38,430 bases of DNA from Spirulina sp. CS-785/01 (GTDB lineage Bacteria; Cyanobacteriota; Cyanobacteriia; Cyanobacteriales; Spirulinaceae): the NCBI RefSeq assembly GCF_028330525.1, contig NZ_JAQMSD010000282.1, positions 1-38,430 on the forward strand, given 5' to 3'. The notes under the pieces are model-generated. The model made no database searches, was not told the DNA's origin, and saw only the letters and a program-made list of their open reading frames with translations. A program made the translations under genes and the position numbers. The first letter of the stretch is position 1, and every line of letters begins with the position of its first letter. This document shows positions 8,646 to 17,428 of this stretch, in pieces.

Positions 8646-9174
8646 ATGGTCTCTAAAAATATTTATACTCGCTTTTCTATATTTTGGGGCATTAAGGGGA
8701 TGTTGTCCCTGTTTCAGGAGTATGTGGACGCATTAAAAAATGCAGAGGGTCATTATGAGTTGTGGCGCGATCGCTTTATGAAAGCGGGGTTATTATTAGG
8801 GATTGCGATCGCGTCTGCTTGTATTGTTACCTGAAGATCATGCAGTTGCGATCGCCAGTATGGCCCTAGAAATGCAAATCGCCCTTTCCCACTATAACCA
8901 ACACTATCACCACTCCCTAAATTTACACATTGGCATTCATACAGGAGAGGTGGTTGCAGGAGTAATTGGCCTGAAAAAATTTGCCTATGACTTATGGGGA
9001 GACACAGTAAATACAGCAAGTCGTATGGAGTCTCACAGCATCCCCGGAAAAATCCAAGTCAGTGAGTTAACCTATCACTATTTAAAAGACAACTATCAGT
9101 TAGAAAAACGAGGCAAAGTAACGGTGAAAGGGAAAGGAGACATGGAGACTTATTTTTTATTAGGTGAATTATGA
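8646..9174 (+). pseudogene. class III adenylate/guanylate cyclase, internal-deletion remnant
   Basis: Two reading frames that belong to one gene type are joined out of frame. 8646-8834 encodes an N-terminal piece ending in a membrane helix (RFMKAGLLLGIAIASACIVT), as at the start of membrane-bound cyanobacterial cyclases. From about 8822 the next frame encodes LLPEDHAVAIASMALEMQ, then LHIGIHTGEVVAGVIG, FAYDLWGDTVNTASRME and the typical cyclase end IQVSE...ETYFLLGEL. The metal-binding N-terminal half of the cyclase domain and the whole sensor region are missing. An intact gene would need several hundred more codons. Three HIP1 sites (8767, 8805, 8848) lie near the junction. Almost certainly non-functional as a cyclase. 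Confidence 0.85.
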
Positions 9175-9356
9175 TGATGATCTAGGCAAAAATATTGCCA
9201 TCTTTCCGTCATCCTGGGTATCGTAGAACATGAGTATAAAACTCGCAATCACTTCGTTCTATGGTGAAATTAATCGTAAAAAAGGGCTGAATTTTCGGCA
9301 TTCAACCCCTTAACCTTAGTTGATACGTCACAACAGTTACACCGTGACGGCTTGTT

Positions 9357-9389
9357 ATTCATCCATCCGTTTCAAACCGATGGCTTTTT
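9357..9389 (-). repeat. 33-nt dispersed palindromic element, copy A
   Basis: Reads as the reverse complement of the elements at 26347 and 29769. All three are exactly 33 bases, start A(A/G)AAAGC, end GGATGGATGAAT, and differ mainly in the core. In this copy CCATC and GATGG flank a GTTT/AAAC core, giving a good hairpin. It lies in the convergent spacer 9175-9416 between the cyclase remnant and the next gene; nothing else in that spacer is identifiable except a weak, bulged hairpin near 9282-9312. Confidence 0.75.
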
Positions 9390-9416
9390 AACTGATTTTT
9401 CTGTAAGTATTTAAAC

Positions 9417-9806
9417 TTATTGATTGCCCATTTGTCGGGCCAGAGAACGGAAACTGTCTAAACTGGGACCCGGACGACGTTTGGGATAGGTGCGGGTGTA
9501 TAAGAGATAATCCGGTGCAAAGGTCATATCCGGTTGAGGTTCGGGTTTAGACTCGCTGGTAGCAGGAGCAGGGGCTGCAGGGGCCGTGACGGGTTGGGGT
9601 TTTGCTTCCCCTTGGGCTGGTTTGGGTTCTGCTTTTGTAGGTTTTTCCTCTTTTGCAGGTTCGGGTTTTGCTTCAGTTTTGGCCGGTTCGGACTTTGCTT
9701 CTGGTTTAGCTTGCTGATCTTGGGGTTTCCCAGACTCGCTTTTGTTCTCGTCAAGCTCTAAATAATAGGACTCTCCGCCTGTTAATTTTTTCAGGAAGTT
9801 AACCAC
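9417..9806 (-). CDS. Lys/Pro/Glu-rich conserved cyanobacterial protein, 129 aa
   Basis: Function unknown. Three parts are visible: an ordered N-terminus (MVNFLKKLTGGESYYLEL), a disordered middle of about 70 residues made of imperfect PEPAK/EAKPEPA units, and a C-terminal tail DMTFAPDYLLYTRTYPKRRPGPSLDSF. The tail motif (A)PDYLL...RRPGPSL...F...AR resembles tails I associate with a cyanobacteria-specific protein family, so the tail probably carries the function. The start is GTG with AGGAGA about nine bases upstream. Because the middle is low in complexity, its length may vary between strains. It diverges from the phytase-like lipoprotein gene; the 129-base spacer is AT-rich with no clear promoter. 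Confidence 0.8.
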   Translation of the reverse strand: MVNFLKKLTGGESYYLELDENKSESGKPQDQQAKPEAKSEPAKTEAKPEPAKEEKPTKAEPKPAQGEAKPQPVTAPAAPAPATSESKPEPQPDMTFAPDYLLYTRTYPKRRPGPSLDSFRSLARQMGNQ

Positions 9807-9935
9807 GATAATTGTCTCCTCTCTGGATCGTTATTAATGGTGTATTCTGAGAATGAGTTCATATAAGTTAATATTTTAAATGAAATTGGGTAATTTCCCA
9901 AATGGTTTTGTGTGATGTCAATGTAATTCAGTCTA

Positions 9936-11072
9936 ATGTGGCAAAAATTCTTATTTCTTTTAACGCTACTGGCATTATCCCTAGGATTAACCGCCTGTCA
10001 ACCCCGACAAGTCATGGCCGAAGACCGCTTATTTTTAGATTTATCGGTGGACTTTGTTGGGGCGGTGGAATTGCCGAAAACCGAGTATGAGGGGACAACC
10101 GTGGGGGGATTGTCGGGTTTAACTTACGATCGCCAGCGCGATCGCTTCTATGCCATCTCCGACGATCGCAGTCGCCAAGCCCCGGCCCGCTTCTACACCC
10201 TCCAGCTTACCCTAGAAACTACCCCCCAAGTGACCCTAGAAAACGTCACAACCCTCAAAAACGAACAAGGGAACACCTACCCCGAAAACGGCATTGATCC
10301 CGAATCCATTGCCCTTTCCCCCAGAGATACCCTCTACATTAGCAGCGAAGGCATCCCCAAGGACAATATTGCCCCCTTCATTGGCGAATTTAACCGAGAA
10401 ACCGGACAAAAACTCAACGAACTCCGCATCCCCAAACGCTTCCTCCCCAACACCCCCATCCGCAACGATAACCCCCCCCACGGGGTTCAAGATAACCTAG
10501 GCTTTGAAGCCCTGGCCTTGGGCATTACCAGCGTAGCCGAAGCCGATCCCTTCCGTCTATTCACCGCCCCCGAATTTTCCCTCATCCAAGATGACATGGA
10601 ACACACCCCCGACACCCAACCCCGTCTCCGTCTCCTCCATTACGGAATCAACCCCGTCGGGCCGCCGATTTTAGTCTCCGAAACCCTCTATCTCCTTGAA
10701 CCCATCCCCGAAAGTGCCATCTCCCACGGTTTAACCGAATTAATTGCCCTACAGCGAGAAGGCTACCTCCTCAGTTTAGAACGGAGTTTCAGCCCCCTGA
10801 TGGGAGTCACAGCGAAATTATTTCAAGTCACCAGTGGCAATGCGACTGACACTTCCCGCATCGACAATTTAAAAAGCATTAATATTGTCGAACCCATGGG
10901 AAAACGATTGTTGTTTGACCTGAACACCCTCGATATCCCCTTAGATAACCTAGAAGGGATGGCACTGGGGCCTTATTTCCCCGATGGCAGTCAGAGTCTC
11001 ATTTTCGTCAGTGATGATAATTTCGGAGAGGAACAAGTCACCCAGTTTTTAGTATTTCGCTTATATCAGTAA
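9936..11072 (+). CDS. esterase-like/phytase-like beta-propeller lipoprotein
   Basis: Exported 378-residue protein of the esterase-like activity of phytase family (PF13449 type). The signal peptide has a lipobox L-T-A-C with the lipidated Cys at residue 21, so it should be anchored in a membrane. The family hallmark GGLSGLTYDRQRDRFYAISDD opens the propeller. DPESIALSP, a GFEALAL segment and NLEGMALGP repeat the glutamate-containing E(S/A/G) turns of the fold. FVSDDNF closes it. The substrate is unknown; phosphoester hydrolysis is inferred from family naming only. The ATG at 9936 lacks a clear Shine-Dalgarno sequence. The coding strand changes from G-rich to strongly C-rich at the HIP1 site 10138-10145. 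The stop codon is inside the first unit of a heptamer repeat. Confidence 0.85.
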   Translation: MWQKFLFLLTLLALSLGLTACQPRQVMAEDRLFLDLSVDFVGAVELPKTEYEGTTVGGLSGLTYDRQRDRFYAISDDRSRQAPARFYTLQLTLETTPQVTLENVTTLKNEQGNTYPENGIDPESIALSPRDTLYISSEGIPKDNIAPFIGEFNRETGQKLNELRIPKRFLPNTPIRNDNPPHGVQDNLGFEALALGITSVAEADPFRLFTAPEFSLIQDDMEHTPDTQPRLRLLHYGINPVGPPILVSETLYLLEPIPESAISHGLTELIALQREGYLLSLERSFSPLMGVTAKLFQVTSGNATDTSRIDNLKSINIVEPMGKRLLFDLNTLDIPLDNLEGMALGPYFPDGSQSLIFVSDDNFGEEQVTQFLVFRLYQ

Positions 11073-11092
11073 TCAGTAATCAGTAATCAGTA
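11065..11092. repeat. period-7 repeat (TCAGTAA)n over a stop codon
   Basis: About four units of TCAGTAA begin inside the last codons of the phytase-like gene, so its TAA stop belongs to the repeat. The tract leads directly into an 18-bp repeat. Confidence 0.75.
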
Positions 11093-11096
11093 GTAT

Positions 11097-11165
11097 ATCT
11101 CCCCCATCTTCCCTATCTCCCCCATCTTCCCTATCTCCCCCATCTTCCCTATCTCCCCCATCTTC
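11097..11165. repeat. 18-bp tandem repeat, pyrimidine-rich
   Basis: Nearly four copies of CCCCCATCTTCCCTATCT. Each unit is two degenerate 9-mers. Its complement resembles the G-rich 9-bp repeat at 29607-29697, so the two loci are the same repeat class in opposite orientation. The remaining spacer up to 11330 holds the carB promoter region. Confidence 0.75.
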
Positions 11166-11281
11166 GCTGGAAAGGGAACGGGGAACGGGGAAATGGTTCA
11201 CCCATCAAGACAATTGAACCGAAAATTTACCTCAAACAAGGGGCAAAATATAAAAATGTGAACAATTTGCTAGTGGAGGGG

Positions 11282-11292
11282 TGCTATACAAT
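11282..11292 (+). promoter_or_regulatory. possible extended -10 element of carB
   Basis: TGCTATACAAT lies about 40 bases before the carB start. The TGn-TATACA form fits an extended -10 box. No convincing -35 hexamer is seen at 16-18 bases upstream. Confidence 0.4.
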
Positions 11293-11330
11293 GGTCTGGA
11301 TTTAGACACCATGAGCGATTATAGAAAGCT

Positions 11331-14300
11331 ATGCCGCGTCGTGACGATTTACACAAAATCTTGCTACTAGGGTCAGGTCCAATCATTATTGGACAAGCCT
11401 GTGAATTTGACTATTCAGGAACTCAGGCGTGCAAAGCCTTACGGCAAGAAGGCTATGAGGTTATTTTGGTTAACTCCAATCCGGCGACCATTATGACCGA
11501 TCCAGAAATGGCAGACCGGACTTATATTGAACCGTTAACCCCCGATATTGTGGCCAAGGTGATTGAAAAAGAACGGCCCGATGCGTTACTTCCCACCATG
11601 GGCGGACAAACGGGGCTGAATGTGGCGGTTGATTTGGCTAAAGCAGGGATTCTCGATAAATATGAGGTGGACCTCATTGGAGCAGATTTAGAGGCCATTG
11701 AGAAGGCGGAAGACCGTCAACTCTTTAAAGAGGCCATGGCGAAAATTGGCGTGAAGGTCTGCCCCTCCGGGATTGCGAGTAATTTAGAGGAAGCCCGGGC
11801 GATCGCGGCCCATATTGGCTCTTATCCTCTCATTATTCGCCCTGCGTTCACCATGGGGGGAACAGGAGGCGGTATCGCCTACAACCAAGAGGAATATGAG
11901 GATATGGCCTATGCGGGACTGGATGCCTCCCCCGTGTCGCAAATTCTGGTGGAACAGTCCCTTTTGGGGTGGAAGGAATACGAATTAGAGGTGATGCGGG
12001 ATTTGGCCGATAATGTGGTCATTATCTGTAGCATTGAAAACTTAGACCCCATGGGAGTCCATACTGGGGACTCCATTACCGTTGCCCCGGCCCAAACCCT
12101 CACGGATAAAGAATATCAACGACTGCGGGACTTTTCCATTAAAATTATCCGGGAAATTGGCGTAGAAACTGGCGGGTCAAATATTCAATTTTCCGTCAAC
12201 CCCGTCGATGGGGATGTAGTGGTGATCGAAATGAACCCCCGTGTGTCCCGTTCTTCGGCCTTGGCCTCCAAAGCGACAGGTTTCCCCATTGCCAAATTTG
12301 CGGCGAAATTAGCGGTGGGTTATACCCTGGATGAGATCGCCAATGATATCACCAAGAAAACCCCGGCTTCTTTTGAACCTACTATTGATTATGTGGTGAC
12401 GAAGATTCCTCGGTTTGCTTTTGAGAAATTCCCAGGGGCCCAACCGGTTTTAACCACACAGATGAAGTCTGTGGGGGAGGCCATGGCCATTGGTCGCACC
12501 TTCTGTGAGTCTTTCCAGAAAGCCTTGCGCTCTTTGGAAACGGGGCGATATGGGTTTGGTTGCGATCGCGCAGAAACCCTCCCCTCTCTCCAACAAGTCC
12601 GGGCCAACTTACGCACCCCCAACCCAGAACGGATTTACAGTATCTATCATGCCTTTAAACTGGGCATGACGGTGGAGGAGATTCACGAATTAACCGCCAT
12701 TGATCCCTGGTTCTTGGATAAATTGGCGGAATTGATGGAAACGGAGAAATATCTCAAACAAACCCCCCTGAAAGAAATCGACGCGGTAGAATTGCGCTAT
12801 ATCAAACAACAGGGATTTAGCGATCGCCAGATTGCCTTCGCCACCAAAACCAGCGAAGATGATGTCCGGGCCTACCGCAAATCCCTCGGCATTACCCCGG
12901 TTTATAAATTAGTGGATACCTGTGCCGCCGAGTTTGAAGCCTATACCCCCTATTACTACTCCACCTACGAGGAAGGCGAGTCCGAAGACACGGTATCCGA
13001 CAAGCCGAAAGTGATGATCTTAGGGGGAGGGCCCAACCGTATTGGCCAAGGGATCGAGTTTGACTACTGCTGTTGTCATGCCTCCTTCTCCCTGCGAGGT
13101 GAGGAATACGAGACGATCATGGTTAACTCCAACCCGGAAACCGTCTCCACTGACTACGATACCAGCGATCGCTTGTATTTCGAGCCACTCACCAAAGAAG
13201 ATGTCCTCAACATCATCGAAACCGAATATCCCAATGGGATTATCATTCAATTTGGTGGCCAAACCCCGTTAAAACTCGCTGTTCCCCTAGAAAACTATTT
13301 AGCGAGTCAAGGAGACTCCTTCCCCACCAAAATTTGGGGAACAACCCCCGAATCCATTGATATTGCCGAAGATCGGGAAAAATTCGAGCATATCTTAGAA
13401 CAATTGGCCATTTCTCAACCCCCCAACGGCATCGCCCGCAGTTATGAAGAAGCCTTAGCCGTTGCCAACCGCATTCAATATCCCGTCGTGGTGCGTCCCT
13501 CCTACGTTTTAGGCGGTCGTGCCATGGAGATCGTCTATTCGGATGAAGAATTAGAGCGATATATGACCTTTGCGGTACAGGTTGAACCCGAACATCCCAT
13601 CTTAATCGACAAATTCCTAGAAAATGCCGTGGAAGTGGATGTAGATGCGATCGCCGATAAAGAGGGAACAGTGGTCATTGCCGGGATCATGGAACATATC
13701 GAACAAGCGGGAATTCACTCCGGAGACTCTGCCTGTTCCATCCCCCATACCAGCTTAACGGAGGATGTGTTACATCTGATCCGCACCTCCACCATTCAAC
13801 TGGCCAAAGCCTTAAATGTGGTCGGCTTAATGAACATCCAGTACGCCGTCCAAGGGGATAAAGTTTATATCCTAGAAGCCAACCCCCGTGCGTCTCGGAC
13901 TATTCCCTACGTCTCCAAAGCCACAGGTGTTCCTTTCGCCAAAATGGCCTCCCTCGCCATGTCTGGGAAAACGCTCACAGAACTCGGCTTAACCGAAGAA
14001 CCGAAACGGCAGCACGTCGCGGTGAAAGAAGCCGTCTTACCCTTTAAGAAATTCCCTGGCACGGATACCATTTTAGGGCCAGAAATGCGCTCTACTGGGG
14101 AAGTGATGGGCATTGACATCGACTTTGGCCGCGCCTTTGCCAAAGCCGAATTAGCCGCCGGAGAAGTGCTACCTCTCTCTGGGACAGTGTTTGTGTCTAT
14201 CAATGACCGGGATAAACCCTATGTGATCCCCGTTGTGAAAGATTTTGCCAAATTAGGCTTCAAAATCATTGCCACGGAGGGAACATTGGCGGCCTTACAA

Positions 14301-14576
14301 AAAGAAGGCATTAAAGCCGATTTAATCCTGAAATTACACCAAGGTCGTCCTAATGTTTTAGATGCCATCAAAAACAAGCAAATTCACCTGATTATTAATA
14401 GTCCATCGGGTCAAGATGCACGAGAAGATGGTATTTTAATTCGTCGGACTTGTTTGGCGTATAAAATTCCCTTGGTGACAACTATGGCCGGGGCCCGGGC
14501 AACGGTGGCGGCTATTCGTTCGTTACAGTCTCAACCCCTAGGCGTGAAAGCGATCCAAGACTATATAATGACGTAG
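11331..14576 (+). CDS. carB: carbamoyl-phosphate synthase large subunit
   Basis: Makes carbamoyl phosphate from bicarbonate, two ATP and ammonia channelled from CarA, for arginine and pyrimidine synthesis. The 1081 residues contain the two homologous synthetase halves. The first starts [20 protein letters not shown], with ATP-grasp motifs such as [12 protein letters not shown] and [21 protein letters not shown]. The second starts around residue 560 with [20 protein letters not shown] and has [20 protein letters not shown]. The last 140 residues form the allosteric MGS-like domain. It is complete and of normal length. carA is not nearby, which is usual in cyanobacteria. The protein should be needed together with pyrD (30 kb away here is not operonic). 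A HIP1 site at 12562 is followed by a strongly C-rich stretch. Confidence 0.98.
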   Translation: MPRRDDLHKILLLGSGPIIIGQACEFDYSGTQACKALRQEGYEVILVNSNPATIMTDPEMADRTYIEPLTPDIVAKVIEKERPDALLPTMGGQTGLNVAVDLAKAGILDKYEVDLIGADLEAIEKAEDRQLFKEAMAKIGVKVCPSGIASNLEEARAIAAHIGSYPLIIRPAFTMGGTGGGIAYNQEEYEDMAYAGLDASPVSQILVEQSLLGWKEYELEVMRDLADNVVIICSIENLDPMGVHTGDSITVAPAQTLTDKEYQRLRDFSIKIIREIGVETGGSNIQFSVNPVDGDVVVIEMNPRVSRSSALASKATGFPIAKFAAKLAVGYTLDEIANDITKKTPASFEPTIDYVVTKIPRFAFEKFPGAQPVLTTQMKSVGEAMAIGRTFCESFQKALRSLETGRYGFGCDRAETLPSLQQVRANLRTPNPERIYSIYHAFKLGMTVEEIHELTAIDPWFLDKLAELMETEKYLKQTPLKEIDAVELRYIKQQGFSDRQIAFATKTSEDDVRAYRKSLGITPVYKLVDTCAAEFEAYTPYYYSTYEEGESEDTVSDKPKVMILGGGPNRIGQGIEFDYCCCHASFSLRGEEYETIMVNSNPETVSTDYDTSDRLYFEPLTKEDVLNIIETEYPNGIIIQFGGQTPLKLAVPLENYLASQGDSFPTKIWGTTPESIDIAEDREKFEHILEQLAISQPPNGIARSYEEALAVANRIQYPVVVRPSYVLGGRAMEIVYSDEELERYMTFAVQVEPEHPILIDKFLENAVEVDVDAIADKEGTVVIAGIMEHIEQAGIHSGDSACSIPHTSLTEDVLHLIRTSTIQLAKALNVVGLMNIQYAVQGDKVYILEANPRASRTIPYVSKATGVPFAKMASLAMSGKTLTELGLTEEPKRQHVAVKEAVLPFKKFPGTDTILGPEMRSTGEVMGIDIDFGRAFAKAELAAGEVLPLSGTVFVSINDRDKPYVIPVVKDFAKLGFKIIATEGTLAALQKEGIKADLILKLHQGRPNVLDAIKNKQIHLIINSPSGQDAREDGILIRRTCLAYKIPLVTTMAGARATVAAIRSLQSQPLGVKAIQDYIMT

Positions 14577-14586
14577 TTGGGGTAAC

Positions 14587-14898
14587 AGAAACCCGGTTTC
14601 TTGGCTTTCACTAGGGTTTTAAGAGAGAGAAACCGGGTTTCTTGGTTCATTGAACGGCTTAACCATTCAACCCCGATAGAAACCCGGTTTCTTGGCTTTC
14701 TCTAGGGTTTTAAGAGGGAGAAACCGGGTTTCTTGGTTCATTGAACAGGTTAACCATTCAACCCTGATAGAAACCCGGTTTCTTAGCTTTTGCTAAGGGT
14801 TTTAAGAGGGAGAAACCGGGTTTCTTGGTTCATTGAACAGGTTAACCATTCAACCCTGATAGAAACCCGGTTTCTTAGCTTTTGCTAAGGGTTTGAGA
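14587..14898. repeat. tandem array of ~91-bp units, each a large palindrome
   Basis: Units begin with AGAAACCCGGTTTCT at 14587, 14678, 14769 and 14861, so the periods are 91, 91 and 92 bases; three units are full and the fourth is partial. Each full unit holds AGAAACCCGGTTTCT, about 30 bases, then the inverted copy AGAAACCGGGTTTCT, then a conserved segment with TTCATTGAAC and TTAACCATTCAACC. The array fills the convergent spacer between carB and the DUF1823 gene (14577-14930). Units 3 and 4 are closer to each other than to unit 1 (TTAGCTTTTGCTAAGGG variant), which suggests recent duplication at the right end. No other content is seen. Confidence 0.9.
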
Positions 14899-14930
14899 GG
14901 GGATGAGGATTTTCAGCCCATCCCCTTTAG

Positions 14931-15302
14931 CTAGAGGAGCAAACCATTGTCTTGCATATAACTGAGCAACCAGTTGGCCATAGTCGCTCTCCGGGTTTGT
15001 CGGGGTCCAAATTCGCCGATTTTATAGCCCTTAAAGCCTAATTTTTCTTTGAGGAGTTGTTTATTGGGTTTGGGGATAGATCGGGTTAATTTGACCGTGG
15101 GGCGGCGATTTTCGATAAAATCTGGGGGGTCGGGATAGTCCTCGCGCCAGTCGTCGGGGACGTTTTCGTTGTCCCACGTTTGGGTGCTGTCGTTGTACTG
15201 ATAGCCTAAATAATGCCACACTAATTGATTCACGGTGGCATCATCGAGTTTTTCGTGAATAATGTCCCAAATGGTGTTGGTGTTTAACGGGGGTAAGGTC
15301 AT
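14931..15302 (-). CDS. DUF1823 family protein
   Basis: Cyanobacterial and plastid-lineage protein of unknown function, 123 aa. The N-terminus LPPLNTNTIWDIIHEKLDD followed by ATVNQLVWHYLGY is the DUF1823 signature. The middle is Asp/Pro-rich (DDWREDYPDPPDFIENRRP). The C-terminus has a basic KLGFKGYKIGEFGPRQTRRA patch and ends in a helix NWLLSYMQDNGLLL. No signal peptide is seen, so it is cytoplasmic. Its ATG is only 32 bases from the divergent transporter gene's ATG, so at least one of the promoters must overlap coding sequence. Confidence 0.88.
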   Translation of the reverse strand: MTLPPLNTNTIWDIIHEKLDDATVNQLVWHYLGYQYNDSTQTWDNENVPDDWREDYPDPPDFIENRRPTVKLTRSIPKPNKQLLKEKLGFKGYKIGEFGPRQTRRATMANWLLSYMQDNGLLL

Positions 15303-15334
15303 TAATGTTAACTTTAATTCGCAAAACCTAAGTT

Positions 15335-16249
15335 ATGAGTATTTTCTCCCAGCAACCGCGGCCATGGCAAGTGAGTCTTGTTTTAGGGTTGGGGGTGTTT
15401 GCGGTTTCGACGGCGGCCATTTTTATTCGTCTGGCCATGCAGGAGGCCCAAATGCAGGGGGTGGGGTTTAGTTTGTTTGTGGCGGCGACTCGGTTGCTGT
15501 TTGCGGCGGGGGTGTTGCTTCCGGGGTGGCGGACTGTTCGCCAAACTCAGGTGTCCCGGAAGGCGTGGGGCTATGCGGTGGGGGCCGGGGTGGTGTTGGC
15601 GGCGCATTTTGTGGCTTGGGTGACTTCTTTGTCGTTTACTTCTATTGCGGCTTCTACGACTTTAGTGACGACTAACCCGGTTTGGGTGACGATTTTGGCT
15701 TGGTGGTGGTTTGGGGAACGGTTAAGCCAGTTAACGATTTTTGGGATTATTTTATCGTTGCTTGGGGGCGGTTTAATTGCCTGGGGTGGGGCTGAGGGAA
15801 GTAGTGTGGGGTCTAATCCTTTGTTGGGGGATGGGTTGGCGTTGATGGGGGCCTGGTGTGTGAGTTTGTATTTTCTTTTGGGACGGGAGGCGCAACGAGA
15901 GGGGTTAGGGACTGGGAGTTATGTGGTGGTGGCTTATACGGTGGCGGCGTTGGTTTTATTGCCGTTACCGCTTTTGTGGGGGACGGCTTACTGGGGGTAT
16001 CCGGGGACGGTTTATCTTTATATTCTGCTGATGGCTTTAATTTCTCAGGTGTTTGGCCATACGGTGTTTAATTGGGCGGTGCGGTGGGTATCGCCGACGT
16101 TTGTGACGTTGGGGATTTTATTTGAACCTGTGGGATCAAGTGGTTTGGGGTTTTTGGTGTTTGGGGAAGTGCCGGGGATGTTGGTGGTGGTGGGGGCTAT
16201 GGTTTTATTATTGGGGGTAGCCATTGCAATTTTCGGTAACAGGAATTGA
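15335..16249 (+). CDS. EamA/DMT-family transporter
   Basis: Inner-membrane drug/metabolite transporter, 304 aa, with ten predicted hydrophobic segments in two EamA repeats (about residues 15-150 and 165-300). Typical features are TAAIFIRLAM in helix 1, FTSIAASTTLVTTNPVW in helix 4 and the equivalent VSPTFVTLGILFEPVGSS in the second repeat. The substrate cannot be told from sequence; family members export amino acids or metabolites. The coding strand is very G-rich: 27 G to 5 C in 15901-15960. The gene leads up to the HIP1 site at 16269. It diverges from the DUF1823 gene and precedes the isomerase gene by 51 bases, so the latter two may be co-transcribed. Confidence 0.9.
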   Translation: MSIFSQQPRPWQVSLVLGLGVFAVSTAAIFIRLAMQEAQMQGVGFSLFVAATRLLFAAGVLLPGWRTVRQTQVSRKAWGYAVGAGVVLAAHFVAWVTSLSFTSIAASTTLVTTNPVWVTILAWWWFGERLSQLTIFGIILSLLGGGLIAWGGAEGSSVGSNPLLGDGLALMGAWCVSLYFLLGREAQREGLGTGSYVVVAYTVAALVLLPLPLLWGTAYWGYPGTVYLYILLMALISQVFGHTVFNWAVRWVSPTFVTLGILFEPVGSSGLGFLVFGEVPGMLVVVGAMVLLLGVAIAIFGNRN

Positions 16250-16300
16250 ATCTGGTATTAGAATAGAGGCGATCGCTAGATAAAACGAGGAGAAAAAATC

Positions 16301-17305
16301 GTGATCCGCGATTGGGGTTTATGGGAATTAGCCAATAGTGATTGGGATAACTATCTGCCGATGCAGTCTCAGCAACCAGTTTTCCCTCTGTCTGCTGTCG
16401 GGTTTTGGTTAAAACCCCATTTGACCCATGAGGTGGAGTCTTCTCCCGCAAAAATGCCTCCTCCTGCTGAGACAGAAACCCCTCCTTTGGAGGAGTCGGG
16501 AGTTGAGAGTCGGGAGTCGGAAATTAAAAAAGTGATGGATGGTGAGAAGCAAGTATCAACCCCTCAGTCCTCTAACTCTAAACCGCTTTTACAAATTGAG
16601 GATTTAACGGTGACGGGAGAGGAAATTATGCCCTTGTTGCAGAAATATCAACTGCTCTCGAAACTGGTGCAAGAAATTTTAATCGATCGCGCGATCGCAA
16701 CTATTCCCGACGCTCCCGACGAGCTTAACACAGCCCTCGAAAATTTCTTTGTCAGTCAAAACTTAACCACCGACAAACAGCGACAAGGATGGTTACAACG
16801 TCAAGGGATGAGTAATGAAGACTTACAAACCCTCGTCAGTCGTCGCCTGAAATTAGAAAAATTTAAAGAACAACAATGGGGCGACACCGTAGAAACAGAA
16901 TTCCATAACCGCAAAGACCAACTCGACCAAGTAAATTATCATCTACTCCGCACCAAAGATGCCGGAATTGCCCAAGAATTATATTTTCGCTTATTAGAAG
17001 GAGAAGGAGACTTTGAAGAATTAGCCCGCAGTTATTCCCAAGGGCCAGAAGCGAAAAATGGAGGAGCAATTGGTCCCGTTTCTTTAAGCAATATTCACCC
17101 CACTCTCCAAGAAATGTTCCACCGCAGCAAACCCGGCCAACTCTGGTCCCCCACCTTTATTGATAATTGGTTTGTCATTGCCCGTCTAGACCAATTTATT
17201 CCCGCCGAATTTGATAAAAAGAACCGTCAACAATTGTTAAATGATTGTTTTAATCAGTGGTTACAAGAAGAACGGCAAAACGTTGAAATCGTTGCTCATG
17301 AATAA
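16301..17305 (+). CDS. parvulin-type peptidyl-prolyl isomerase
   Basis: 334 aa. Residues about 100-205 match the N-terminal helical region of cyanobacterial SurA/PpiC-like proteins (LPLLQKYQLL-like segment IMPLLQKYQLLSKLVQE, then IDRAIATI). Residues about 215-305 form the rotamase domain: VNYHLLRTKDAGIAQEL, DFEELARSYSQGPEAKNGG and LWSPTFIDNWFVIARL. The start is GTG with a good GAGGAGA eight bases upstream. The first 95 residues are unusual: a Trp-rich start (MIRDWGLWELANSDW) followed by a low-complexity Pro/Glu/Ser stretch, with no signal peptide or membrane helix. It is therefore probably cytoplasmic, unlike classical SurA. Some relatives accompany peptide exporters, but no such gene is next to it. 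Confidence 0.85.
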   Translation: MIRDWGLWELANSDWDNYLPMQSQQPVFPLSAVGFWLKPHLTHEVESSPAKMPPPAETETPPLEESGVESRESEIKKVMDGEKQVSTPQSSNSKPLLQIEDLTVTGEEIMPLLQKYQLLSKLVQEILIDRAIATIPDAPDELNTALENFFVSQNLTTDKQRQGWLQRQGMSNEDLQTLVSRRLKLEKFKEQQWGDTVETEFHNRKDQLDQVNYHLLRTKDAGIAQELYFRLLEGEGDFEELARSYSQGPEAKNGGAIGPVSLSNIHPTLQEMFHRSKPGQLWSPTFIDNWFVIARLDQFIPAEFDKKNRQQLLNDCFNQWLQEERQNVEIVAHE

Positions 17306-17322
17306 TGGATAATTGGTTAGGG

Positions 17323-17389
17323 AGAAACCGGGTTTCTTATCCTCATTTTGTGTAAAATATCAAACACTAATACAGAAACCCGGTTTCTA
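17323..17389. repeat. paired GAAACCSGGTTTC palindromes, convergent spacer
   Basis: AGAAACCGGGTTTCTTA at 17323 and AGAAACCCGGTTTCTA at 17374 form an inverted pair between the isomerase and chemoreceptor genes. It is the third locus of the family also found at 4318 and 14587. A CCAACAA heptamer repeat (three copies, 17399-17421) follows directly. Confidence 0.8.
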
Positions 17390-17398
17390 GATATTAGA

Positions 17399-17421
17399 CC
17401 AACAACCAACAACCAACAACA
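17399..17421. repeat. period-7 repeat (CCAACAA)3
   Basis: Three exact CCAACAA units just beyond the chemoreceptor stop codon, next to the palindrome pair. Confidence 0.75.
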
Positions 17422-17428
17422 AAAAAAC

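Noticed and set aside
14587-14898. Repeated palindromes looked like a CRISPR array at first sight
   Set aside because: The whole 91-bp unit repeats, including the parts between palindromes, so there are no unique spacers, and no cas gene is near.
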